From assembly GCA_028023455.1 (NCBI GenBank), contig JAQFVV010000354.1:560001-624000 (forward strand): 64,000 bases of DNA. The letters are read 5' to 3'. The translations under genes were made by a program, and so were the position numbers. The notes under the pieces are model-generated. The model worked only from the letters and a program-made list of their open reading frames with translations. It was not told where the DNA came from and ran no database searches. Origin of the DNA: Epiperipatus broadwayi. Lineage: Eukaryota > Onychophora > Udeonychophora > Euonychophora > Peripatidae. Below are positions 23,800 to 34,929 of this stretch, piece after piece (position 1 is the first letter of the stretch; the number at the start of each line of letters is the position of its first letter).

Positions 23800-24150
23800 A
23801 AAGAAAAGGTTAATTAAGTGCTATATGTTGAGTGTTTTACTGTATGGATATGAAATGTGAGTAGTGAATAAAAGAATTAAAAATAGATTGGAGGCTTTTG
23901 GGTTGTGGTCATGGAGAAGGAAGTAGAAAATTAGTTGAATAAATAAAATGACAAACAGGAAATAGTAAATAAAAAATATAATTAAGGAAATTAGACATAA
24001 AAGAAAAACTAGATTGAGCATATACTAAGAAAAAAAATGGTGTAATGAGGGATATTTTTAAAGGAATAGTGAATGGAAATAAAGGAATAGAAGATTGACC
24101 ATGCTGTATGATGTGAGATAGAAAGACATATGGATAATAGACAATCAGAA
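23800..24150 (+). pseudogene. LINE C-terminal fragment, not RTE-type
   Basis: The translation across frames gives LLYGYEM, NKRIKNRLEAFGLWSW, KIS, INKMTNRK, IIKEIRHKRK and a 'GIEDxPC/MLYDVR' end. This matches the C-terminal tail seen after the RT in another non-LTR group, with the pattern LLYGxExW, NKRxxxRLEAFExWxWR and GRGRP. It is distinct from the RTE tails elsewhere here. Stops are frequent. The GATTGATTGA at 24211-24220 may be its tail. Confidence 0.55.
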
Positions 24151-24214
24151 TGAGAAAGTAGAAGAGCTGACTGTGTGACTACTCTCTGGACTTATCCACA
24201 ATTATTGGTTGATT

Positions 24215-24845
24215 GATTGACAACTATTTTTTTAAAATTCTATTTTTGGTTTTATATAATTATATAGATGAAATATAAAGGTTGTATAATAATGTTTTGT
24301 TTATATTCACTGATGTTAATCATCCATCTATTGATTTTTGGTTTAATAAATTATATAAACAAAAGTTATATAGGAATTAATATTTTTAAAAAATTTAAAT
24401 TAAGAGACAATACGACGTTTACACAAATGTTAAACGATAAAATCTGCTCAATATTAAAGTATTTTTGAAGCAAAAAAAGAGGAGTTTATTCTGAAATCTA
24501 TAATCCTTTCTCTTAAGTTCTCACTAGGTTTATAGTTTTTAAAAGACTGTAACTCAATTAAATAGAAATAACTGTAATATTTCCATCATTATAATAAAAA
24601 ATGTCACTAAATAACAGAAAAAAAAATAAGATAAAGAATTATTACAGATTATAAAATACGTTAAATTATTTAAAAACAAAATAAAAAATGATCTAAAAAT
24701 ATTTTGGAAAAACAATAATATTTGTGATATAAATAGCAAAAATGATATTAAACTGTACCAAGTTTTTTACTATACAATCTCATTACATATTTTAGGAGCA
24801 TTGTTTCTAATGATCATATAAATAAAAATGTATAAAATAATGTTA
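24215..24845. other. AT-rich stretch, nothing recognised
   Basis: Low-complexity A/T sequence. Short open frames on both strands (24268-24468 and 24554-24739) consist of Ile/Leu/Phe/Lys-rich translations and are not treated as genes. Confidence 0.5.
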
Positions 24846-24849
24846 ATAT

Positions 24850-25165
24850 ATAGGGTATATGAGCACAGACTTTCACACGACCCACCACTCTCCACACTAT
24901 CTCATAACTCTGATAGACTTGAACACATATATTTTGAAAAGATAAATAATCACTAATATACGTATTTCATGCTAAAACAGAAATCATCAGTTGGTCCAGA
25001 TTACCATCTCTACACATATATGCTATAAGTGCTCAGATATATATTAAGATAGCCAATCCTCATACTTTAATGGACGGGCTTCAATTTACTCCACACTCCA
25101 ACTCTTCAACCGTCCATCCAATTGAAAATCTGATGATGGAATGCTCAAAGGCCACCCTGAGGCAT
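24850..25165 (-). mobile_element. Hammerhead-bearing, tRNA-like repeat (family H), copy 1
   Basis: Homologous over its length to 34345-34690. Read on the minus strand it has a body (GAAGAGTTGGAG, then GAAGCCCGTCCATTAAAGTA), a hammerhead-like core at 25005-24945 and a decayed tRNA-like segment (ATGAGATAGTGTGGAGAG) at about 24930-24850. Animal retrozymes and PLE terminal repeats have this type of organisation. No protein is encoded. Limits are estimated from where similarity to the other copy stops. Confidence 0.65.
24945..25005 (-). ncRNA. Hammerhead ribozyme-like motif, copy 1
   Basis: Minus-strand order: stem I 5' strand GGTAATC, bulge TGG, ACCAA; core CTGATGA (24990-24984); a weakened stem II; core GAAA (24968-24965); a 2-bp stem III closing ACGT; then TA as the U16.1-A17 cleavage pair and TTAGTGATTATT as the stem I 3' strand. 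The conserved catalytic bases of CUGAUGA and GAAA are intact. Stem II has decayed, so activity is doubtful. The predicted cleavage lies between 24957 and 24956. Confidence 0.6.
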
Positions 25166-25169
25166 AATT

Positions 25170-25955
25170 TTATTGAAAATAGTTATTATTTAATAAAAGA
25201 AAATATACAATTCATTGAAAAATAAGACAAACGTTATTTATTTTACAAATTCTAATTTTTATATTAAAAGAATTGGGTTTATTTATTTGCTAAACTAATA
25301 TTATTCATCTTTCAAAAGTCAATTGATAATGGATTTTTTTCCTGATCATCTTAAAATAACTAGAATTCATTCAATTAATTAAAAAAAAGTACATTTAAAT
25401 CTCAAAATTATAATCCAACTTCAGTATTATCTACGGTCGCTATAAAGTTTTTGATAACTTTACTTAAAATATTATAGATAATAATATTTTATAAATCACA
25501 ATTCTCAAAATATATACGCTCTAATAAAACCATATTTAACCAAACTTCTAACAATAAACGATAATATTTTTCATACAATAAGCAAAGATTTGATGTAGTT
25601 TATTTTAAATATCCCCAAGCATTTGATGGATAATTCTACGTCTCCTTATTGCTAAAGACAACATCAGATTCTAAAGCACTTTATTAGTTTCAATATCATT
25701 TAATTAACCAATAAAAAACTTTACAGGATTTCTAATACTTAGTGTTATGATGAGATTTCAATATTTTAAGTTTCACAAGTTTCCCATCCCTTTATTACTC
25801 GTTAACATTTATACCAATGATGTATGTACTTGAATATATAAAACGTTCAAATTTGTTGGCATATTCTGATGGTACAAAATTGTTTAAAATAACTAATAAT
25901 TATAAAAATTTTAAATTAAGTTAAAGTAATATTAATAATTTCACATAATTTACTG
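25170..25955. other. AT-rich stretch, nothing recognised
   Basis: No coding signal or repeat relationship could be recognised between the hammerhead repeat and the RTE 3' tail. Confidence 0.45.
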
Positions 25956-25959
25956 ATAA

Positions 25960-27407
25960 TTCATCATCATCGTTTTAACCATTATTTGTCCATTGCAGTC
26001 TCTCCAAGTTTAATCCAGTTTATTTTATTTCTAATCTTTTCTTCACAACATACCAGCAATCTTCCTTATTTCATCCATCCATCTCAAATGTGATATCTTT
26101 CTAGAGTTTTTATAATCTCTTGGGATCCAATTAAAGGCTTCATATTTCCATCTATTATCATTTTTTCTAGCAATATTTCCAGCCCAAATCTATTCAATTT
26201 TCTTAATTTTTTCAAGGATATGAATTATACCTGTTTGCTCTCTCAACCATGTACTCCATTTACAATAGAAAGTTTAATACTTATAATATTTATCTCTTCA
26301 TATTTTATTCAGCTGTCTGTAGTTTTTCTATTGTTCTTTTTAAAAGTGTCCAAGTTTAAGTATGAACTTGTAAAATGAATTTATTAAAAAACCTTCATTT
26401 TCAAGCTCAGACATATTTCTTTTTAGTATCGAATTGTTTCTACCAAAAGCTCTTCATCAATATTTAATTCTATGATCAATTTTGCGCATTATCTTTTCAT
26501 CTCTTTTAATAATCTGATAAAGATATTTATAATTGTTACCTTCTTCTAATTCATGATTATTAATCTTTATTTTCTTCTAAAATAATTCAATGAACTTTAT
26601 TTTAGATCTTTTAGCATTTATTTTTGGTCAGACTTTCTTACTTTCAACTTCCTAAAGCTTGAGTGCATTATTTTGAAAAATAATCACATTATTTTCAAGA
26701 TCTAGATGACTAAGTAATCTCTATTTACCTTTATTTCTCTAGCTTCTTATTTTAAATAATCAAATATTTCTTGTAAAACTGTTGTAAAATGTTTTCTAGA
26801 TATGAAATGACTCATATACTCTATTGAATGACATATTATTATGTGTCACTATGCTATTGACTTTTTATAAATATTATTCAGAATATGACCATATCCCAGA
26901 CATACATATTAAGTATTATATGCATATATTATCATAGAAACACTTTTAAAATCAAATCCTTTCCATACTCTACAAATCCAGGTCATAATGGCAGTTTGTA
27001 ATCATTGGTTCTTTCTATAAAATTTCTTATCACTTGGATGTTCTCCACTGTGTTAAAACCACTTTGAAATCCAGCTTGTTCTTCTGATTGATTAAATCCA
27101 AAGTTTGCTCTTGACGATGTATGCCTATCTTCATAAATGTTTGTATAAAACTAATACAATACAAGTATATTCTTTATCACTTTCTTTTTAAATATCAATA
27201 TTAGTACTACATTTTTTTCCAATTATTTGGTACATCTCTATCATTTAGACATTGGATATATAACTCTGTCAAAATCTTTCTGTTTCTTTATCACTGCTTT
27301 TAGTAAATCAGTATAATAGCATTATTAGTTGGGAACATTTCCCTTCATAGATTTAATAGCATACCTCACTTTTTTATATTAAAATTGCTGGTTAATTCAT
27401 TTGTAAT
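25960..27407 (-). pseudogene. RTE-type LINE copy, RT to 3' end, heavily decayed
   Basis: On the minus strand, from 27400 leftwards, an RT N-terminal relic is followed by EEQAGFQSGFNTVENIQV (about 27115-27060), the equivalent of the better-preserved EQAGFENGFNTVDHIQV at 58.99 kb. The central RT catalytic region is unrecognisable. RAFGRNNSI (about 26460) and then WAGNIARKNDNRWKYE with NWIPRDY (about 26180-26110) follow. LRWMDEIRKIAGML and a TGATGATGA-like tail at about 25963-25975 end the copy. Many stops are present. Its upstream edge is next to the hAT-like element's target duplication. Confidence 0.7.
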
Positions 27408-27415
27408 AACCATAG

Positions 27416-28630
27416 CAGTGGTCGTCAACCCTTGGTCCATGGACCAGCACCAGTCTGCAAAAGTTTCCTGCTGGTCTGTGCTAGACTGGTAGGAAAGTTT
27501 GTAATAACACAATAATAAGATTTTAAACTTTTAATTAATATAAATATTTTTTATTTATTTTTTCATTGCAATTCTTAAATAAAATTAATTATAAATCAAA
27601 ATTTTATTTAAATTATGAGATAATACTATAATTACTAAATAATAATCAAAGGAATTTATCTAAAAATGCAATATTTAAAAAACAAATCTTCAATCTCATG
27701 ATAATTTCACCCTTCCTTACATATCTATATCTAGTTGGCATTTCTGTATTGCATCAGCTCATTTATTGGTCACATATAGCAAAAATTTTTATTGCATTTG
27801 TATCAACTTTATATTTTGTGTGACATTTGTTTTTTGAAATTGTAAACTTCACAAAATGGAGACAAATCATTGATGATAATTTCCCTTCATCTAGAATGTA
27901 AATCTATAATCTTTTTTTTAAGCAAAATTACTTCTTTATAATGATTGTTTTATTTCTATGTGACACTTTACCAAAACAACTTTTCAGCTCAATTTTCCCA
28001 GTGGCTTTACAGGTGGTCTTCAGGTGACTTCAAGAGTAAAGAACTATTGCAATCTGGTATTATTTTAATCTCATTTGTACCCAATTAAAAAAAAAAAACA
28101 GAACAAAAACAAAATCTAATCAATTATACATAAATTAATTTGTTTTTCTAGTTATCACAGATGTTTATGGGGAGGGGGGAGAATTAAATTTTTTATTATT
28201 TTTCTAAAAAAATTTCAAAATTAAAAAAAGTTTTTTATTCTACAAACTCCATATATATATAACTTCCTCTTGTATATATAACATTAAATACAGATCTTAC
28301 ATTTATCCTAATCATTGTCATGTAATTACACTAGCTGTGATATTTCCCAACATTCAGATGAATAACATTTTGTTCTCACATGTTTTAACAATGAAATAAT
28401 AAATGTAGCAATGCAGACACATTAATGAGAATGATTATTATTGTACTGTTTTCTGTAGAAGTATGACTGTGCAACTCGAGAAAGAGTTTTCAGCATGTGA
28501 AGGTAAGCAACACCATTACAATACACAGTAACTAAGTGTTGTTTTGATCAGTTATAACAGTTGTAATCTTAAGAAAATTTATCTGTAGATTTCCGCCGGT
28601 TCACAGGTGTGAAAAAGATGAAGATCACTG
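27416..28630. mobile_element. hAT-like DNA element with 8-bp target duplication
   Basis: It starts CAGTGGTCGTCAACCC and ends in a sequence whose reverse complement is CAGTGATCTTCATC. Both fit the CAGNGGTTCTCAACC-type termini of Charlie/Zaphod-like hAT elements. Subterminal GGTCCATGGACCAGCACC and CCGCCGGTTCACAGGTGTGA are also characteristic. Flanking octamers AACCATAG (27408-27415) and AACTATAG (28631-28638) differ at one position and are the expected 8-bp target site duplication. The 1.2-kb interior has no recognisable transposase, so it is probably non-autonomous or a decayed deletion derivative. Confidence 0.82.
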
Positions 28631-29118
28631 AACTATAGGACATACTTTTTGTTCTTTATATATATATATATTGTAACCAGTTGGCTTACATAGCACACAC
28701 TAATATAGTGTATGTGCATATATATATATGTAAAATAAAGGAAAAGTAGAAATAAACACAGACAAAAATTAGAGTAGATATTTTCTACATTTACTGAAAT
28801 AGAAATAAATAAATAATAACTCTGATTTAAAATAATTGTTTTATAAATTAAACTTTTAAAAGGTCTGAATAAATATAAATATTGTATTATTATTATTAGT
28901 CTGATTTTGAAATATAAAAACACTATACTTATTTTGGGAATTTTTTAATTAATTAAACAAATTTTTTATCTATTAAAAATTCCCTAAGTAAAAACATGTA
29001 TATAGATTCCAAGGGATTAGAGAGATAAAAATAAAATTCTGTTTTTAATCAAGGTGTTGTTATAATACCTCAGATGATTTTATAAAAAGAGCTGATAAAA
29101 AATATCAGCCAGTCTGGA

Positions 29119-29420
29119 TAGTGATTTTGAAAAGAACAGTTCTGATTGCAGTTTTGTAAGAGTTGGTCAGAAGAGTTTTTAATATTTTAAGCAGTGACCA
29201 ACTAGGCCAACTGCAAAGTCAGGGTAATGATTTTTGAAGAGAGCAGTTTGAATTGTAGTTTTTTTGAGAGCTGAACAGAACAGCTTGGCTACTAAAACTT
29301 TTTGAATAAGTGGCAGAAATTAGCTAACCAAAATGGATAGCTGCAGTTTGTTGTTAGCAGTAGTAGAGAGTTGGCAAAATAGTTACCAAAAACTGAGGTA
29401 GCTGAAGGCAAGAAAAGAGA
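29119..29420 (+). repeat. Three degenerate tandem units of about 105 bp
   Basis: Starts near 29121, 29224 and 29334 share a GATTTTTGAA(G/A)AGA block in the first two, GCAGTTTG or a variant, and GAGTTGG or GAGCTG. Units 2 and 3 are progressively more divergent. Non-coding. Confidence 0.5.
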
Positions 29421-30511
29421 CTGTTTTCCTTAGCAGGAGTTTGAATTCACCTAGAGAAAATGACCCACTTCTTTCTGCAGAAATTCATAACCTTAAACAT
29501 GGAGGATGGTTGTTTGCCTAAAATTCTATCAAACCAAGGCAGCTGATTGCCTGGAATAATCCTAGATAGAGCAGAGACCAACTACAAATCAAGATTTTAC
29601 ATGGATTGCATACTTTTACCTGATGATGACAACAAACATGGATTATATTTTTCTAATGGACCAATTTTTTAAACCAGCTTGCTAAATGATTAATTATATA
29701 TATGCTGACATATCTAAAGGCAGAGAAGAATAAATAAAAATATATATAGCTGTGGTGAGTAGTTATATATAATAACAAAATTTTAAATAATTTCTTTAGT
29801 AAAATTACATTTTGAAAGTGATGCATGAATTTGTACCTTTTATATTTATGGTGGGTGTATGGTTGAGCAGGGCTGTGTGGATGCAATGTGTTTATGGTCC
29901 TCCAAAGTATATGCTCGGCACTGTCTAGACCTAGATATTGAGCTCCCAGGGTAGTCCAGCAGTGTATATGTAGGTCTCATGAATAGGCCTTGGTCTCATG
30001 AATAGATCTCTTCTAAAGCCCCTAAGACTCACAAGAGATGAGCAGGGCTGGCTCAGTGCCTGATATTTTTTTCTGGATACTATTTCTTGTGGATGATCTG
30101 TCTAGGTACTTAGAAGGGGCAGTGCTTAAAAATGAGGTATTTTCTCGTGACATCATGGGGCATTGTGTACTTAGTCCATGCTTGACTATCTACTTATCAT
30201 GGCATGAAGAGCTGCACTTCATGTATTCACTATTCCTCTCTCACCTTGCCTATTTCATCAGCATTAACTAATCAAGCAGAAAGACATTTTGAAATTTATA
30301 TTTTCTTAATTCTATAAAATGATTTTATCTTTCGTTTATTGAAAAAAAAGAGAGAGAGACATTTTAAATCAATCAACAATCATCTGTCAAAAATTTGATA
30401 GTACTTGTTTCAAGGAAAAAAGACTATTCAGCAAAGAGAATTAAATTGTGAGAATAATCTGTAATAATTTTATTGTGATAAATATTAATGTTATGTAGAT
30501 GAATTAATATA

Positions 30512-30950
30512 TTGCACGTCTGTGCAAATTATATAAATATGCATTTCAGTAAACCTACTATGTAAAATGTATTTCATTTAACTGAAACTCGAAACTTTAA
30601 TCATTTATTGTATTTTTATAAGTTAAGATTTTGATAAATATTTTGTAGCAAGTGAAATAGGTTATTTCATGCACACACATGTATATGTGCATATATTGTC
30701 AATTATAACACATGTGTAAATTTTAATCATTTTTGATGGTATTGAATATCAATTGAAATAGATTAATTGTATATTATAAATTGCGCATCTGTGCGCATAT
30801 ATATGTAAATAGTAATTTTGTAAATTAATGTAACAATTCAAATTTTGAATAGCAATTATGTAAATCACAAATATAATAATTTTGTTTAATTGAAATGTCT
30901 TCATCATGTATTATAAAACACACATCTGTGTACAGATATATAAATGCGTT
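30512..30950. repeat. Array of short palindromes around CACATCTGTG
   Basis: Four palindromic sites lie 110-160 bp apart: TTGCACGTCTGTGCAA (30512), GCACACACATGTATATGTGC (30671), TTGCGCATCTGTGCGCA (30781) and ACACACATCTGTGT (about 30917). Each is followed by a TATAAATATG or TATATATGTAA-like word, and the spacers share AATTTTGTA-type sequence. They look like diverged units of a tandem repeat. Confidence 0.55.
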
Positions 30951-31130
30951 TGTAGAAACTTATTAAGAAATAATGCAATTAATGTGATAACTTGAATTTT
31001 GTAGTAATATTGTAAATTACAGTATAATGACTTTTATTACTGTATATTTTTCAAAATCAGAACCTTTATAAGACCTTATTTATTTTTTTGTTATTAATAA
31101 ACTTATTTAATTGTTATTGTTAAAAATGGT

Positions 31131-31925
31131 TTCCATTATCTCTTGTTCACATACAGTAATAGAGCTTGTGTTCTCTGGGCTAGATTCGGACACAGATAAA
31201 TGGGGATGTCTACTTAGTGCTTTGGGGCATCCAGAGATGATCAATCATCATGCTGGTTGGTGCAAAAGAGGATACTCTTTAAAGCCCATGCACTATATTT
31301 TATTTTAGTTTAGTCTTGTTAAAAAAATTTAAGTTTATGGTTGGCCAATACAAGTGGCCAGAGCATTGATGATGATCAGCATGTTTTAAATGTCCCAGCA
31401 TTATTGATTTGATTTCTGATTATTGTATATTTTAATGGATGGGCACTAAGATGGTGCATCCAAGTTATGTTTAAATAATTGCCCAAGCTGGCAAAGGCTC
31501 AATAGTTAGCCTGGTCCCATTTTCCGATCTAGGCACAAGGTTGACTGTTGATTTATATTTTTATGGTTCAAATCTAGCCACAATATGGTCTGTTGATTTT
31601 ATTATGATTTATTATACTAATTTGTTTATTCCCATCAATGATGATGATGGATGATTATTTCTCTTGAGTACTCATACTTACTTTTATTTATGATATATGA
31701 TTGCTGTATAGTTATTTTAGTTGCTGGCTGGTTTCTCACTGATCTCACAATGTTCTGAGAGATTCTCTAACCTCATTTTATTATTAAATATCTCATTACT
31801 TATAGATACTTCTATAAACTATTGATATTTCATTTTATAGTGACTTGAGGTTGATGATGATATTCCATCACCCCAGGTTCACCCACTTTCTACCATTTCA
31901 CCATATCACCTTCACTACCCCCCAT
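31131..31925. other. Unassigned stretch between two long repeats
   Basis: The sequence has moderately higher complexity than its surroundings but no supported gene. The 31111-31308 open frame resembles no family I know. TGATGATG-like words near 31371 and 31639 could be old RTE tails but carry no adjoining coding relic. Confidence 0.35.
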
Positions 31926-31954
31926 CCCATTACAATATATATATATATATATAT

Positions 31955-34110
31955 TGTAACAGTATTTATGCCGTTACATTAATTTAAAATAAAATCTTAA
32001 AGTTCGCAAATAAAAATAAAATCTATTAAAAAACTAAAAGCTAAAATGTTTGTTAAACGTATATATATATATATATATTCGCACAGATGCAAAACTTTAA
32101 AAATATTTTTTTTTTATAAATAAAAAAAGTATTTGAATGTATTTTTTTATAAAAAAATACAAGATTTAAATATAAAAATATTTTAATAAAGAAATAACGT
32201 AAGTAAAAATAAAAACAGGTATTAATTAATTCCTGTAATCTGTAAATGGAAATGATTGTTTATTAATTGAAAAGCAGGCTAGTCTTGGGGCTCTTGTGTA
32301 ATTAAAAAGTGAGATGAAAATTAGATAAGAGAATAAAGAGAAATTAGCTTGACCAATGGAAGCACCAAGCCTCAGCCTGGACCTGAATGAAAAGGATGGA
32401 TTAGTGACATTTTGTTGGTTGAATCTGTGTGGATACTATAAAAAGAGAAATACAGTTTTCCTGACAGTTTCCAGCTTGATTTGGTGAGACGAACGATAAG
32501 ATGCACTTGTCATTCTCTCTCACTTATTTTAAAAATGAAAAGACTGTGATACCAGAATGGAAACAGCTAATGCTTCCTCCAGAACATCAGATCGGTCTTC
32601 CAATGAAGATATCGTGGGAATTAAAACAGAAACCTGGACTCTTCTACCGTGAGCTATGAACTTTACAATTTAAAAAAATAATTAAGAACTTTCATTCAAA
32701 CTTTTAAGATTCAGCTAACCTAAATTTAAAAAAAGAACTCTTATCTGATTTTCAAATTGACAATTAATATTTAAATTATATATATCTAACTTATGTTTCA
32801 AATTAATTATAAATGTTTAAGTTTTACATATTTGCTTGCTAAAAGAAAAAAAAATCATTTCCATTTTATTATTTTTATTTGTATTAATATTTATCGTTTA
32901 AATTATTAAATGCATTAAATTTCAATTGGGCATAGATGCTTGCATGGATTCGTTCATGTTTAATTACGTTTTTGTTTTCATATATGATTAAAATATATAG
33001 ACATTCAGTAAATAATGATATCTTATGGTGAATATCTAAAATGTATTTATATGGATGTCTTTTTAGTTATTGGTGTTAATGCAGCATCTTATGATGAATG
33101 CCATTGGGTTTCTTGTGAATTCCCTCATGCAATTACATCAATGACTTTATATTTTGATCATTTATGTTTATTTTGAAATGTTTTGAGCATGTAATCTTTG
33201 TAGTCGATCTATGCTCAACATTAAAAAAAAACTTCTATAAATCCATCTGTGCGAATTTAAATAAATGTTAAATTTAAGTCGGGTGTGAATGGCTATATAG
33301 ATTTGTAAAGTTATATTAAGGGAAAGTAATCTTAGGTTATACATTTTGTAGTTGAATTAGGTCAATGGATTGGATATATTGGTGTAATTAGTAGATGTAA
33401 TATGAGATTCACTATGGGCAGAATCGCTGTATATGTCACACACTTCTATTTTGCCTATGGATGGGATCGTAAGCCTGAAAAAAGGACTGCTATCCCTTTC
33501 TATGGAGTTTTCTTTTTTATTGTTCTTCTTGCCTGACAGACATCACATTCTTGTTTTGGGCAAGAAACAATTTCTTCTCTTAACCCTGCTGTTCAGAGGT
33601 ACATTCCTGACAGTATGATTTTTGTGTTGCCGTATTCATGTTACATTGAATACATCAATATATCAGATGGATTGACGTCAGTTTGACTGCAAACTTTTGG
33701 CCTAAGGTTAAATCAGGGATGGAATATTTTCTTTTCAAATACAATCTATGTAGTCTGTTCATACTCGACACACTAAATTAAAAATTAATATTAAAATCTC
33801 AATAATAAATGTTGTTCCTCAAAATTTAAAATGATTTTATAATGTACATAAATAAATATTTTTATGGGTTAATTTCTGGCAGTGGCTTTTATTTTTTTAT
33901 ATTTAAGATATAAAGTTATATTTTATTATCTCTGCTATTCCCTGAGCTAATTACAATGGGCTAATGATCTAAATATTTAAATAAAGTGGAATCTTAACAG
34001 CACGTATCTGCCTAGTTTATAAATTTTTCTAGGCTCAAATGCCTAGATGGCGCCCTTGTAATGAAGATTGTGGTTAGATTTGATCTCAACTTCGTTTGGA
34101 TCGTTATAAT
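31955..34110. repeat. Long repeat with terminal palindrome (family L), copy 1
   Basis: Opens with the palindrome TGTAACAGTATTTATG-CCGTTACA (31955-31978) after a TA run. It ends near 34110 in a block shared with copy 2: CCCTGAGCTA, ATCTGCCTA, TAAAAATTTCYAGGYTCAAA-like sequence and a final TTATAAT. CGCACAGATG at 32080 and its reverse complement CATCTGTGCG at 33244 form an inner inverted pair. A TATAAAAAG word occurs at about 32438. No coding region is recognised. It could be a long solo LTR (TGTAAC start) or a non-autonomous DNA element; the evidence does not decide. Confidence 0.6.
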
Positions 34111-34114
34111 ATAT

Positions 34115-34340
34115 ATATAATCACAACTTCAAAATGTCATCTCTCTTTTTAATCATAATACCATCTTTATTTCTCATTGCATAAATAACTTATCTTCCAA
34201 TACCAAGATGTTTCTTGAGACTTTTATTCTCTCCTATATGTAACCTTACCAATTCACAATTGTGCATTTTATATCATTATTAACTCAGTTCAGTACCAAT
34301 TTATAAAACTGTTAGCTATTCAATTCTTCTTAATGGGTCA
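34115..34340. other. Short unassigned AT-rich spacer
   Basis: Nothing recognisable lies between the end of the family L repeat and the tRNA-like segment of the hammerhead repeat. Confidence 0.5.
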
Positions 34341-34344
34341 TTTT

Positions 34345-34925
34345 TATATTGTTTTTTAAATATAGGAGATTTGAATTCAGACTTTCATGTACCTGAAAAC
34401 TATCAACTCTATCTCATACCACCGATACACATGAACAAACACATGTAGAAAAGATAAATAATCACCAATATGAGTATTTTGTGCTAAACCAGCACTCATC
34501 AGTTGGTCCAGATTATCATCTTCTATGCACATATATAACCAGTGTTCAGTTTATATTATGATAGTAAATATTCATACTTTAATGGACAGGCTTCAATCCA
34601 ATACAACCTCCAACTCTTCAGCCATCCAACACCACTGAAAATCTGCTGATGAAACACCCAAATCCCATGCTGGTGCCAATATTATTGTCATGCCCATGTT
34701 GAGCTCAAGTCACTCTGACCCTCACGTATAGGACCTTATCCATTTAAACACATAGAAGAGGGATGGGCAGGATTCAGCTTAATATGTAATATATGAAATA
34801 CAGGCATTCTTCACATACCTAATTGTAAATATAGGGGATTTGAACGCAGATTTTCAAGTACTTATCAACTATCCACACTATCTCATATCACTGATACACA
34901 TGACCACATACATGTAGAACCTGGT
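34345..34925 (-). mobile_element. Hammerhead-bearing, tRNA-like repeat (family H), copy 2: a partial tandem of two units
   Basis: On the minus strand, starting near 34925, comes CTACATGTATGTGG-TCATGTGTATCA, a tRNA-like stretch (TGAGATAGTGTGGATAG and B-box-like CGTTCAAATCCCC), then about 380 bp of body. Next is the hammerhead motif (34517-34457), then a second CTACATGTG...TCATGTGTATC and a second tRNA-like stretch (GAATTCAAATCTCC) ending near 34345. The period is about 468 bp. The first unit begins about 15-20 nt downstream of the point equivalent to the ribozyme cleavage site. This is the arrangement expected when a circular or multimeric ribozyme-cut RNA is reverse-transcribed. Confidence 0.65.
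34457..34517 (-). ncRNA. Hammerhead ribozyme-like motif, copy 2
   Basis: Minus-strand order: GATAATC, bulge TGG, ACCAA (34517-34503); CTGATGA (34502-34496); stem II hairpin GTGCTGGTTTAGCAC (34495-34481), a perfect 5-bp stem; AAAA where GAAA is required (34480-34477); stem III of 2 bp closing ACTC; then the TA cleavage pair and TTGGTGATTATT (34468-34457). Stem I pairs as ACCAA/TTGGT plus GATAATC/GATTATT. The G12-to-A change should abolish catalysis in this copy. The fold otherwise fits a type I hammerhead with the minimal helix III known from PLEs. Confidence 0.65.
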
Positions 34926-34929
34926 GGTT

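Larger units (their letters stand above)
28660..31130. repeat. Probable divergent copy of the TGTAAC-palindrome long repeat with internal tandem arrays
   Basis: After an AT run at 28660-28670 comes TGTAACCAGTTGGCTTACA (28672-28690), a terminal palindrome of the same design as those opening the long repeats at 31955 and 60606. Inside are a tandem block at 29119-29420 and a palindrome array at 30512-30950, listed separately. A somewhat GC-richer part lies at 29880-30250. No protein is recognised. The right boundary is uncertain, set where AATAAA-like sequence at about 31095 precedes unrelated DNA. Confidence 0.4.

Noticed and set aside
30512-30950. CRISPR-like array
   Set aside because: Repeats are imperfect, spacers are themselves related, and the window is clearly eukaryotic.
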